Part shown: positions 1 through 7,892 of the stretch, piece after piece
Layout: every line of letters begins with the position of its first letter
How positions within the stretch are numbered: position 1 is the stretch's first letter
NCBI GenBank assembly: GCA_003134035.1
Contig: PLAE01000188.1
Coordinates: 1-44,456 of the forward strand
Reading direction: 5' to 3'
Source of the DNA: Candidatus Velthaea versatilis
GTDB taxonomy: Bacteria; Vulcanimicrobiota; Vulcanimicrobiia; Vulcanimicrobiales; Vulcanimicrobiaceae
Length of the DNA stretch: 44,456 nucleotides
Notes under the pieces: model-generated
Database searches by the model: none
Told to the model about the DNA's origin: nothing
What the model saw: the letters and a program-made list of their open reading frames with translations, nothing else
Made by a program: the position numbers and the translations under genes

Positions 1-773
1 GTGTTCATCACGCCGTGCGCGAAACCGACCGCTTGCCAGGCGGCCATTAGGCGCGCGGTCCGGGCCACGACGTCGGCGAAGAACCGCGCGTAGCGGTCGC
101 CGCCGGTTCCGGCGTCCGGAAAGTAGCGGCCGATGACGTAGTCGGCGAGAATGCGCACTTCGGCGGTTTGCCGGCGCGACGCGAACAGCTCGAACGATCC
201 GAAGCGCACGAAGGTCGGCGCCATGCGCACGAGCACGGCGGCCGTCTCGATCGTTTCCCGATAGACGGCTTGCGAGCTGCCCGTCATCGCGAGCGCGCGC
301 GTTGTGGGAATGCCTAGCGCGTGCATCGCTTCGCTGCACAGATACTCGCGCACGGTCGAGCGCAGGACCGCGCGCCCGTCGGCGGAGCGGGAGAACGCCG
401 TCATCCCGGCACCTTTGAGCTGCAGTTCCCAGCCGTCGCCCGCGGCGTTGCGCACCTCACCGAGCAAGATCGCGCGGCCGTCGCCGAGTTGGGCGACGAA
501 CGTTCCAAATTGATGACCGGCATAGATCGCCGCGACGGGATCCATTCCGGGCAGCAGCGCGTTGCCGCTCGCGACCGCGATGAATTCCGGTCGCCGCCCT
601 TCCTGTGGTCCTAAGCCGATGAGCGCGGCGGCATCCGGATTGAAGGCGATCAGATGCGGGTCCGAGATGCCGGTCGGCCGGCGCCGCTCGTAGAACTCAG
701 CCGGCAGGCCGGCAAAACCGTTGTCGAAGCGCAGCTCTTCGAGCGCGAGCGTTCCACGGCTTATCGTTTCCAT
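1..773 (-). CDS. selO: SelO family protein adenylyltransferase, C-terminus off the window
   Basis: The first 257 codons of a SelO/YdiU (UPF0061) protein, a pseudokinase-fold enzyme known to transfer AMP from ATP to Ser/Thr/Tyr of target proteins in redox stress. The family signature YAGHQFGTFVAQLGDGRA is present near residues 87-104. A GAGMTAFSRSADGRAVLRST stretch and the HGVMNT motif follow, the latter at the very edge, so the remaining part of the active site and the C-terminal half lie outside. The ATG at 773 is preceded by AAGG and begins METISRGTLALEELRF, the usual N-terminus. An MFS gene lies 83 bp upstream on the same strand and may be co-transcribed. Family assignment is very secure; the physiological target is unknown. 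Confidence 0.95.
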   Translation of the reverse strand, partial: METISRGTLALEELRFDNGFAGLPAEFYERRRPTGISDPHLIAFNPDAAALIGLGPQEGRRPEFIAVASGNALLPGMDPVAAIYAGHQFGTFVAQLGDGRAILLGEVRNAAGDGWELQLKGAGMTAFSRSADGRAVLRSTVREYLCSEAMHALGIPTTRALAMTGSSQAVYRETIETAAVLVRMAPTFVRFGSFELFASRRQTAEVRILADYVIGRYFPDAGTGGDRYARFFADVVARTARLMAAWQAVGFAHGVMN

Positions 774-856
774 CGCCCTTAGGACCGTAAACGACCGCAC
801 GGCGTTGCGCGGCCGCTGCTTCGGCGGATCAGCCTGCGCCGACTGGCGCCGCTCGG

Positions 857-2035
857 CTAAGCCGCTTCGCGTGTCGCCGGCGCGCAGAACCAGAACACCA
901 GCGAGCTGACGCACACGGCGACTCCCGACCAAGCGAGAGTCGAATTCGTGCCGATGCGCGCCGCGAACGCTCCGAGAATGACCGAACCGATCGGGATGCC
1001 GCCCAGGAATGCGAGCGAGAAGATGGCGTTGGCGCGGCCGCGTTGCGCGTCTCCGGCGCACTCTTGGACGTACGTATTCGCGAGCGCGTACATCAACGTG
1101 TCGACGGCGCCCATCGCGGCGAGCAGCAGCATGGCCGGCACCAGCGCGTGAACACGCGTGAAGCCGGCCAGCAGCGCGGCGCCGCAGAACGCGGCGATCG
1201 GAACGAGCCGTCCCTTGTGCCGCAGTTCGCCGGCGAGCGCAAGTGCCAAACCGCCGCATATTGCGCCGACGCCGCCGGCGGCGGCCATGAGACCGTAGAG
1301 TTTCGCGCCGGCGCCGAAACCGTTGCGCGCGATGTCGGGCAGCAGCGCGATATACGGCGTGACGCCGATCGTGAACGTCGCGATAAAAAACGAGAAGACG
1401 ACGATGGCATGCGGCTGGCCCGCCGGCGGCGCGGCTGCCGCGGCGCCGGCGGGCGTGGCGACGCGCTGCGAGCGCAGGAACAGCGCCAAGAGTCCGATCG
1501 GAAGCGTCAACGCGGCGTAGGCGGCATAGCCAGCCGCGATCCCGACGGTGGCGATTGCGACCCCGCCCAGAGCTGGTCCGACCGTGCGGGCGATCGACCA
1601 TTCGAGCGACGACAACGCGATCGAACTGCCCAGTGCGCGGCCCCCGACGAGATCGTACAGCCACGCCCGGTCGACCGGATGTTCGAGCGCGGTGATCGTG
1701 CCGGCGGCGAATCCCAGCCCGAGCAGCCACCACACCGTGATCGAACCGCGGGCGATCAGCACCGCGGTCGTAAGCGCGATGAGCGCGATGAGCGCGTTAT
1801 TGACCGCGACGACGGCTCGCCGGTCGAAACGGTCGGCGAGATCGCCGCCCGCCAGCGAGAACAGCAAAAACGGAAGCTGCGCGACGGCCGCTACCGTGCC
1901 GAGCCAAAACGGTGAGTTGGTCAATTTCACGACCAGCCAACCCTGCGCGATCGACGCGATCCAATAGCCGCCGTCCGACAGTGCCGACGTAACCAGATAG
2001 GCGACGAACCGGCGGTTTGAAAGTGCGGCGAGCAT
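857..2035 (-). CDS. MFS transporter, EntS/MFS_3-like
   Basis: A 392-aa major facilitator protein with about 12 hydrophobic segments and the MFS loop motif GGDLADRFDRR between helices 2 and 3 (near residues 63-73). The N-terminus (SALSDGGYWIASIAQGWLVVKLT) resembles the MFS_3/enterobactin-exporter type of small-molecule efflux proteins. It would act in the cytoplasmic membrane; the substrate cannot be read from sequence. The ATG at 2035 fits the start of helix 1, but no Shine-Dalgarno is visible. The cytochrome c gene diverges only 21 bp away, so the promoter must overlap a neighbouring coding region or the start must differ. selO follows 83 bp downstream. Confidence 0.85.
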   Translation of the reverse strand: MLAALSNRRFVAYLVTSALSDGGYWIASIAQGWLVVKLTNSPFWLGTVAAVAQLPFLLFSLAGGDLADRFDRRAVVAVNNALIALIALTTAVLIARGSITVWWLLGLGFAAGTITALEHPVDRAWLYDLVGGRALGSSIALSSLEWSIARTVGPALGGVAIATVGIAAGYAAYAALTLPIGLLALFLRSQRVATPAGAAAAAPPAGQPHAIVVFSFFIATFTIGVTPYIALLPDIARNGFGAGAKLYGLMAAAGGVGAICGGLALALAGELRHKGRLVPIAAFCGAALLAGFTRVHALVPAMLLLAAMGAVDTLMYALANTYVQECAGDAQRGRANAIFSLAFLGGIPIGSVILGAFAARIGTNSTLAWSGVAVCVSSLVFWFCAPATREAA

Positions 2036-2056
2036 TCGCTAGGGAATACCGCTTAT

Positions 2057-2575
2057 ATGATGCGATTCATCTCCGGCGTCATCACCACGCTCGTCGTTTT
2101 CGCCGCGCTGGCGTTCGTCGCGGTTTGGTTCGGCCTGGTTCCCGCGACCGCCGATGTGCCGCCGCCGGCGCTTGAAAAGTGGGCCGCGCACCAGTCGCTC
2201 GACGCCACGATTTCGCGCGAAGCGCCCCAGCCGCCGTATCCGGTCACGTCATCCGACGCCGCGATCGTCGCGGGCGCCAAGCTCTACCTGCAGAATTGCG
2301 CGGCGTGCCACGGCACCGCCGTCGGCGATCCGACGAATATGGCCAAAGGCTTCTATATCCGGCCGCCGCAGTTCGTCAAACACGGCGTTGACGACGACCC
2401 CGAAGGCGAAACGTACTGGAAGATCGAGCACGGCATCCGATTCACCGCGATGCCGGCGTACAAAGGCAACCTTACCGAAGAACAGATTTGGCAGATCACT
2501 TACTTCATGAAGAATCTGCCCGATCACTTACCGCCGGACGCGCAAGCCGAATGGCACAAGCCGGTTCCGGGATGA
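2057..2575 (+). CDS. Membrane-anchored class I cytochrome c
   Basis: A 172-aa protein with an uncleaved-looking N-terminal membrane helix (residues 5-28), a linker, and one cytochrome c domain. The haem attachment motif is C81-A-A-C84-H85. M132 in TAMPAY is the likely distal ligand, and the fold ends with the typical LTEEQIWQITYFMKNL helix. It should be an electron carrier facing the periplasm or cell exterior. It converges on the ccsA-resB cytochrome maturation genes (ccsA ends 22 bp after it), which supply haem attachment. It resembles small monohaem cytochromes of the cbb3/alternative-complex type rather than a soluble c550. AGGGAA about 11 nt upstream of the ATG is a plausible ribosome site. 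Confidence 0.9.
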   Translation: MMRFISGVITTLVVFAALAFVAVWFGLVPATADVPPPALEKWAAHQSLDATISREAPQPPYPVTSSDAAIVAGAKLYLQNCAACHGTAVGDPTNMAKGFYIRPPQFVKHGVDDDPEGETYWKIEHGIRFTAMPAYKGNLTEEQIWQITYFMKNLPDHLPPDAQAEWHKPVPG

Positions 2576-2596
2576 TGCGGAATCGACGCGCAGCTT

Positions 2597-3583
2597 TTAC
2601 ATCTTGTACGAGTGCAGGCCGCTGATGAAAATGTTGACGCCGAGATAGCAGAACACAATCGAGATGAAGCCGATCACGCTGACCCACGCGGTGCGTGAAC
2701 CACGCCAGGTGCTGCGCGTGTGCAGATGCATGTAGGCGGCGTAGATGATCCACGACGTTAGCGCGGCGGTCTCTTTGGGATCCCACTGCCAGTAAGCGCC
2801 CCAGGCTTCTTTGGCCCACCAGGCGCCGGTGATGATGCCCACGGTGAGCAGCGGCAAGCCGACCGCGACGATCCGGTACGTCAGGATGTCGAGCTTGCCC
2901 AGCGACGGCAGACCCGCGAGCCATAACCCCCAAAAATCGCCGCGCGCCGCGGCCGCGTCGATGCGCGGTGTGTCGCTTTTGATCGCGCCGACGTTCGCGG
3001 GCGGCGCGGCGTAGGCGGCCGACATCGAGACGCCGATATTCGCACCGGCGCCGGCGGCTGATCCGCGAATCGCCGAGCCGCCCAGCCGCTTCTCGAACGA
3101 CGCCTTAAGCAGATAGATCAGCGAGACGACGAAAGCGACCATGAACGAGGCGTACGCGGCAATCACCAGCGGAACATGGACTTTGATCCAATACGACTGC
3201 AGGGCCGGCACGGCCGGCATATACCCCTCGTTCCAGGTCGTCGCGTAACCGAGCGATATCGCCGCGATCCCGAGCACGCCGAAGCCGATAAACCACAGAT
3301 CGTACTTGATCGCGAAGATCATGAAGATCAGCACGCCGAAGGCGCTGAAGAGCGAGAGCGACCCGTAGAGGTTGGTCAGCGGCCACACGCCGGTCATGTT
3401 CCAGCGCGCGCCGAGCTCGGCGAATTGCGCCAGGCAGCCGATCGCGGCTAGCGGGATGCCGATCTGCTTGAGCAGTTTCGAGCGCGACAGAAAATAGCCG
3501 ATGAGCACGAGCGTTCCGGTGACGTACGCCGAGATGCCCGTTACGAGCAAGACTTGATCGAGTGCCTGTTTCCCTGGATCCAT
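2597..3583 (-). CDS. ccsA: System II cytochrome c biogenesis protein CcsA (ResC/CcsB type)
   Basis: A 328-aa polytopic membrane protein of the CcmF/CcsA haem-handling family. The tryptophan-rich signature WGAYWQWDPKE lies in the C-terminal half, with flanking histidines in KVHVPLV and YMHLHTR that are the expected haem ligands. With ResB it forms the System II synthase that exports haem and ligates it to CxxCH motifs. The frame is open upstream to 3793, but the real start is the ATG at 3583: it follows GAGGAG by 9 nt, begins the first family-like sequence (MDPGKQALDQVLLV), and the upstream residues are basic and unlike a membrane protein. It is the last gene of the menG-to-ccsA operon, 52 bp after resB. 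Confidence 0.93.
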   Translation of the reverse strand: MDPGKQALDQVLLVTGISAYVTGTLVLIGYFLSRSKLLKQIGIPLAAIGCLAQFAELGARWNMTGVWPLTNLYGSLSLFSAFGVLIFMIFAIKYDLWFIGFGVLGIAAISLGYATTWNEGYMPAVPALQSYWIKVHVPLVIAAYASFMVAFVVSLIYLLKASFEKRLGGSAIRGSAAGAGANIGVSMSAAYAAPPANVGAIKSDTPRIDAAAARGDFWGLWLAGLPSLGKLDILTYRIVAVGLPLLTVGIITGAWWAKEAWGAYWQWDPKETAALTSWIIYAAYMHLHTRSTWRGSRTAWVSVIGFISIVFCYLGVNIFISGLHSYKM

Positions 3584-3635
3584 CGAACGTTTCTCCTCTT
3601 TCGCTGGGTCGCTGCGCTGGGCGCACGGGTTGTGC

Positions 3636-5060
3636 TTACGCGGTTCCGAACGCCGGTGCAGCCGTGCGTGAGCCGCGCGGTCCGTCCTCCGACCGTCGTA
3701 GCGCTTCGACCAAGGCGGCGAACTGTTCTTCGTAGATCGTATAGCCCTTGACCGTCGTCGCGGCGATCCCGACATTCCAATTGCGGTTGGCACCCGTGAT
3801 TTGCACGTACAGGCGTGCCGGCAGCAGGTAGAACGAGATGCACAACCCGGCCAGCAGCACGAACGCGCCGATCCCGACGAGCGGAATACCCGGATCGTAC
3901 CGGTACTGGAAGCCCGAGTAGAGCGTGTAGCGACTGGCGGCCAGCCGATATCCGCCGCCTATGTCGATGCTGCCCCCCAGCGGGATGAGCGCGCGTCCGA
4001 CTTCACGGTCGCCCTCGAAGGCGTCGATGACGACGGCGGGGTCGTTCGGTCGCGGATCGGCCGCGGCCTGACCGGTGCGCCGGTCGACCGTGCCGATGAA
4101 CTGGGCGTACTGAATCGACCGGTTGGAGGTGCCGATCGGAAACCCGTCGCCCTCTTTGAGCGGACCGCGCGGCGAGGTGGCGACAGGCGTCCCGTTGTGG
4201 GTCAGCGAGAAATCGATCGCGTACCCGTAGGACGCTTGGTAATATTCCGTGCCGTCGATGTCGAGCGGATGATTGACGCGCAGGATCGCTTTGTGCGCCA
4301 CGTCGTCGGCTCCGGTATAGGTGACGTCCGAAACGTAATCGATCGGCTGATAAACGGTGCCGCTCTTGGTCTGAACCGGATCGATCCGGTAACCGAAGCG
4401 GTCGAGGGTAATCCGCGCCTTGGTTTCCGGAATCACGACGCTTTGGCCCGAGATCACCGCGGTCGTTCCGCTGAAGCCCTTGGCCCAATACAGCGACGTG
4501 CCGGCGGCGATGATCACGAAGCCGACGTGGGCCACGAGAACGCCGCGCCTAGCCCAATTATGCTTGTCGGCGAAGGTCCACTCGGAGCCGCCGATCTCGC
4601 GGCTGCGAACTTGCCAGCCGCGCTCGGTGAAGAAGGCGTTGACCCGGCCGCGGACGGCTTCTTCCTCGCCGCGCACGGCGACCGAGGCGTTGAGCGGGAT
4701 CTTGTCGATCTTGACCGCACGCAGGGGCGGCAGCCGCGCCGGAATCACGCGCTTGAACGTGCAGACCGCCAGCGACAACAGGATAAGCCCGATGATTCCG
4801 ACGTAGCCCGCGGAGTGGTAGATGTTGTTCAGGTCCAGCCGCAGCACCAACCGCGCGAGCGGCGGCGTGTAGTTCTGCCAGTAAAAGCCGGGATCTTTGC
4901 CTTGGTCGACGATCACGCCGATGATCGTGAGCAGGCCCCAGACGGCAAACAGCGAGACGGCGAAGAGTACGTTCGCGAAGAGGGCGATGAACTCGTCGTA
5001 GGCCTCGGCCAGCGGATTTGTCCGGGGGTGCAGATGTGCGTCGGCCACGTCGATCTTCAC
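3636..5060 (-). CDS. resB: System II cytochrome c biogenesis protein ResB (Ccs1)
   Basis: A 474-aa ResB/Ccs1 protein, the partner of CcsA in the System II cytochrome c synthase. Three N-terminal hydrophobic segments are visible (about residues 23-50, 83-103 and 171-193), followed by a large extracytoplasmic domain with the family-like stretch NHPLDIDGTEYYQASYGYAI, and a final helix (GIGAFVLLAGLCISFYLLPAR). It starts at a GTG only one base after the tatC stop, so translation is probably coupled, and ccsA follows 52 bp later. The order tatC-resB-ccsA ties export of apocytochrome-type proteins to haem attachment. Confidence 0.92.
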   Translation of the reverse strand: MKIDVADAHLHPRTNPLAEAYDEFIALFANVLFAVSLFAVWGLLTIIGVIVDQGKDPGFYWQNYTPPLARLVLRLDLNNIYHSAGYVGIIGLILLSLAVCTFKRVIPARLPPLRAVKIDKIPLNASVAVRGEEEAVRGRVNAFFTERGWQVRSREIGGSEWTFADKHNWARRGVLVAHVGFVIIAAGTSLYWAKGFSGTTAVISGQSVVIPETKARITLDRFGYRIDPVQTKSGTVYQPIDYVSDVTYTGADDVAHKAILRVNHPLDIDGTEYYQASYGYAIDFSLTHNGTPVATSPRGPLKEGDGFPIGTSNRSIQYAQFIGTVDRRTGQAAADPRPNDPAVVIDAFEGDREVGRALIPLGGSIDIGGGYRLAASRYTLYSGFQYRYDPGIPLVGIGAFVLLAGLCISFYLLPARLYVQITGANRNWNVGIAATTVKGYTIYEEQFAALVEALRRSEDGPRGSRTAAPAFGTA

Positions 5061-5061
5061 G

Positions 5062-5838
5062 CTACGCGTACGCGGCTTCGCGCTTCCACGACTTCTCCAG
5101 CAGGACGATCACCCAAATTGAGATTTCATAGAGCACGTACATCGGCACGGCGATGAGCAGCATGGTGGTCGGCGACGCGTCGGGCGCCAAGATACCCCCC
5201 GCGCACAAGATGCCGAACGCGGCGTAGCGCCGGTATTTGCGCAGCATCGTCACGTTGATGACGCCGATGCGCGCCAGCAGCACCATCACCACCGGCGTCT
5301 GAAAGACCAGCGCGAAGGCCAACAGCAAGATCAAAATCAGGTTCATCGTCGACTCGATCCCGAAGGTCTCCTCGGCCACTTGATTGGTGATCAGCAGCAG
5401 CGCCGCGGTCACTTTGGGGATGACCAGGAAATGCGCGAAAGCGATGCCGGCGAGCCCCAGCAGCAGCGACGGCGCGACGTAGGCATACACCATCCGCCGC
5501 GTTCGGGGATGGAATGCCGGGACGATGAACATCCAAATTTCATACAGGATGACCGGGAGCCCGAGCACGACCGCCGCGTAGATCGAAAATTTGAATTCGA
5601 CGATAATGACGTCGGCCGGCCCGAACGCGTGCAGCCGCACGCCCGGAAAATACAAGTGAGTCATCCACGGGATGATGAACTGCGCGGGCCAAAATAGTAC
5701 GGCGGCCAACCCGCCGACGACGACCAAGCAGACGACCATGCGGTTCCGGAGCTCGCGCAGGTGCTCCGTGAACGGCATCTCTTTTTGGTCCCACTCGGGC
5801 ACGCTAGCGCCGTCGCCGGCACGCTGCTCGGGGAACAT
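5062..5838 (-). CDS. tatC: Sec-independent translocase subunit TatC
   Basis: A 258-aa TatC, the multispanning receptor of the twin-arginine translocase that exports folded, often cofactor-loaded proteins. The hallmark N-terminal sequence MPFTEHLRELRNRMVVCL is present (near residues 21-38), as are FKFSIYAAVVLGLPVILYEIWMF-type helices and the conserved FGIxxxxPVxxxLLARIGV-like segment. About six membrane helices are evident. The 5' end has a short acidic extension before the family core. It lies 9 bp after tatA and 1 bp before resB on the same strand. No second tatA/tatB copy is in the window, so one TatA-like protein may serve both roles. Confidence 0.96.
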   Translation of the reverse strand: MFPEQRAGDGASVPEWDQKEMPFTEHLRELRNRMVVCLVVVGGLAAVLFWPAQFIIPWMTHLYFPGVRLHAFGPADVIIVEFKFSIYAAVVLGLPVILYEIWMFIVPAFHPRTRRMVYAYVAPSLLLGLAGIAFAHFLVIPKVTAALLLITNQVAEETFGIESTMNLILILLLAFALVFQTPVVMVLLARIGVINVTMLRKYRRYAAFGILCAGGILAPDASPTTMLLIAVPMYVLYEISIWVIVLLEKSWKREAAYA

Positions 5839-5847
5839 GGCCGACGG

Positions 5848-6132
5848 TCAGAGCGGATGCACCGAGGTCGTGCCGCCGGGGCCGGGCGCCGCCTCGGGAG
5901 TCGCGGCGGCGGCGTTTGCTTCAGCCCGTTTGCGCGCGTCGGCCCGCGCGTTTTCAGCGGCGATATCGGCCTCGGCCTGTCCGACCAGAAACTCTTTCTT
6001 GGCCTGACCGGCGCTGCGCGCCAATTTCGGCAGCTTATCGGCGCCGAAGATCAGCACGCCGCCGGCGACGACGAGGATGATCCATGTTTCCGGACCCAGG
6101 AAGGCGAGAACGGGGACGAGCGTATGTGACAT
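5848..6132 (-). CDS. tatA: Sec-independent translocase protein TatA/TatB family
   Basis: A 94-aa single-pass protein: a hydrophobic helix near residues 10-30, then the conserved FGADKLPKLARSAGQAKKEF hinge and amphipathic helix. An Ala/Glu-rich charged tail and a Pro/Gly-rich end follow. This is the pore-forming TatA architecture. The phenylalanine-glycine hinge with KLP supports TatA, though TatB function cannot be excluded. AAGGA about 10 nt before the ATG is a good ribosome site. It sits between the polyprenyl synthase (30 bp upstream) and tatC (9 bp downstream), inside the same transcription unit. Confidence 0.93.
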   Translation of the reverse strand: MSHTLVPVLAFLGPETWIILVVAGGVLIFGADKLPKLARSAGQAKKEFLVGQAEADIAAENARADARKRAEANAAAATPEAAPGPGGTTSVHPL

Positions 6133-6162
6133 AAATGTGAGTGTCCTTCGGGCGGCGGAGGC

Positions 6163-7128
6163 TTAGCTTTTGAGCAACGCGTCCGCGATGGCGACGAATT
6201 CGGCGCGGGCAGCTACGTTCCCCAAGGGAGCGAGAGACATCTTCGCCCGCTCGATATACTCCGCGATGGCGACTTTCGTCTTGACGAACCCACCGTGACG
6301 GCCGATCTCTCGAACGACACCGGCAATCCGTTCCCGCGTTTCGTCGTCTTCGGCGTAAAAACGTTCGAGATCGCCGCGAAATTTCCGATCGGCGCCATCG
6401 AGGGCCAAGATGACCGGAATGGTCATCTTCTTCTCACGCAAGTCGTTGCCGACCGGCTTGCCCAGCGCGATCTCGTCGCCGGTCATGTCCAACAGGTCGT
6501 CCTGCATCTGGAACGCGATGCCGTAATAGAGGCCGAAATCGTGAACGGCCTTGACCACGATCGCGTCGCCGCCGCCCATGATCCCCCCGCACTCGCATGA
6601 GGCGGCGAACAGCCGGGCGGTTTTTTTGGTCGCCACTTCGACATAGGCCGACAGCCGCAGGTTCAGATCGCCGAGGGCTCGGAGCTGGAGCACCTCGCCG
6701 TCCGTGATGTCGGCCAAGGTCGAACTCAGGATGTTCGGAACGGGGTGCGGGTAGCCCGCGGTGACGTTTTTGAAGATCCAGGCGAAGAGGTAATCGCCGG
6801 CCAGCACGCTGATCCGGTTGCCGAAGTCGATGGCCGTCGCGTTGACGCCGCGCCGGGTTTCCGCCTGGTCGACGACGTCGTCGTGGATGAGCGTCGCCAC
6901 ATGGATCAACTCCATATATGCCGCCAGGGGGAGGTGGTCGGTTGCCCGCGCACCCATCGCTTCGGCTGAGAGCAGGGTGAAGCGCGGCCGCAAACGCTTG
7001 CCGCCGGCCGCCAGCATGCGCCGCACCGCTTCGGTGATGAGTTCGTTGCCGGTCGAAAACGAGTTGGCGAAAAAGTCCTCGACGAGCGTGAAAAGATCGC
7101 GCTCGCTGGCCCGCTTCTTTTGCAGCAT
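6163..7128 (-). CDS. Polyprenyl diphosphate synthase (menaquinone side chain)
   Basis: A 321-aa all-trans polyprenyl diphosphate synthase. Both aspartate-rich motifs are intact: DDVVD at residues 83-87 and DDLLD at 210-214, with the GGKRLRPRF substrate-binding stretch at 42-50. It condenses isopentenyl diphosphate units onto an allylic primer to make the quinone tail; chain length is not predictable here, though hepta- to octaprenyl is usual beside menG. Its ATG shares one base with the menG stop codon (TGATG), so the two are almost certainly translated together, and tatA follows 30 bp later. It is a single-subunit type with no separate small HepS subunit seen nearby. Confidence 0.94.
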   Translation of the reverse strand: MLQKKRASERDLFTLVEDFFANSFSTGNELITEAVRRMLAAGGKRLRPRFTLLSAEAMGARATDHLPLAAYMELIHVATLIHDDVVDQAETRRGVNATAIDFGNRISVLAGDYLFAWIFKNVTAGYPHPVPNILSSTLADITDGEVLQLRALGDLNLRLSAYVEVATKKTARLFAASCECGGIMGGGDAIVVKAVHDFGLYYGIAFQMQDDLLDMTGDEIALGKPVGNDLREKKMTIPVILALDGADRKFRGDLERFYAEDDETRERIAGVVREIGRHGGFVKTKVAIAEYIERAKMSLAPLGNVAARAEFVAIADALLKS

Positions 7129-7823
7129 CAGGCGACCCCGACGTGGATCGCAACGGCGCCGCCGCCGAGCCGAAGGTAGTGCACGTCGCGGAATCCGGCG
7201 AGCCGAAACCGCTCACCGAGCGCGTCGGCGTCGGGGTAGTTGGTCAACGAGTTGGGCAGGTAGCGATAGGCCGACTTCGAGCCGCCGAAGAGGCCGCCGA
7301 CGAGCGGGACCAAGCCGTAGAAGTACAGGTTGAAGGCCCGCCGGAACAAGGCGTTGGGCGCCTTGGACACGTCGAGGTTCACGAAGCGGGCGCCTGGTTT
7401 GAGGACGCGGCGCGCCTCGCGCAGCGTGGCGACGATATCGACGACGTTGCGCATCGAGAAGCCCATGGTGGCGCCGTCGAAGGAACGGTCGGCGAAGGGC
7501 AGCTTCATCACATCGGCTTCGATGAACTCGGCGCGGCCCTGCGGATCTTCGCGTTTGGAGCGCCGTCGCGCACCCTCGAGCATCGGGGCGCAGAAATCGG
7601 CGCCGGTCACCGCAACATGCGGTTTGTTCCGCAGGAGGTGGAAGACCAGATCGCCGGTCCCGCAGCACAGATCGAGCAGCCGAGCGTCGTCGGGAGCGCG
7701 CAACTCCGCGACCGCTCGCTTTCGCCACCGTTCGTCGACGCCCGCGGTGAGGATCCTGTTGGTCGCGTCGTAGCGCGGCGCGATCGCCGCGAACATCTCG
7801 CGGACATACAAAGCTTTATCCAT
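7128..7823 (-). CDS. menG: Demethylmenaquinone methyltransferase MenG/UbiE
   Basis: A 231-aa class I SAM-dependent methyltransferase of the UbiE/MenG family, which methylates demethylmenaquinone in the last step of menaquinone synthesis. Visible motifs are the N-terminal FAAIAPRYDATNRIL, the SAM-binding LLDLCCGTGDLV, and the diagnostic MGFSMRNVVDI segment followed by VLKPGARFVNLD. Because a polyprenyl synthase follows directly and no ubiquinone genes are present, the menaquinone role is preferred. It is the first gene of the menG-to-ccsA operon; a PLD-like gene diverges 69 bp away, and this gap should hold the operon promoter. Confidence 0.94.
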   Translation of the reverse strand: MDKALYVREMFAAIAPRYDATNRILTAGVDERWRKRAVAELRAPDDARLLDLCCGTGDLVFHLLRNKPHVAVTGADFCAPMLEGARRRSKREDPQGRAEFIEADVMKLPFADRSFDGATMGFSMRNVVDIVATLREARRVLKPGARFVNLDVSKAPNALFRRAFNLYFYGLVPLVGGLFGGSKSAYRYLPNSLTNYPDADALGERFRLAGFRDVHYLRLGGGAVAIHVGVA

Positions 7824-7892
7824 CGTGTGTTGCGACCGGGTGGTTTCGCCGTCGCTCGTCCCCTTTCTTTGACCCGCCGAGGTCGTGATCTA

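Noticed and set aside
3801-5156. 451-codon open frame on the plus strand opposite resB and tatC
   Set aside because: It is antisense to clear ResB and TatC genes, rich in Arg/Asp/Gly/Gln without any fold, as expected from GC-rich codon bias.
7143-7892. Long upstream extension of the PLD-like reading frame
   Set aside because: This part is antisense to menG and unlike PLD proteins; GTG 7893 with a GAGG site is a sufficient start.
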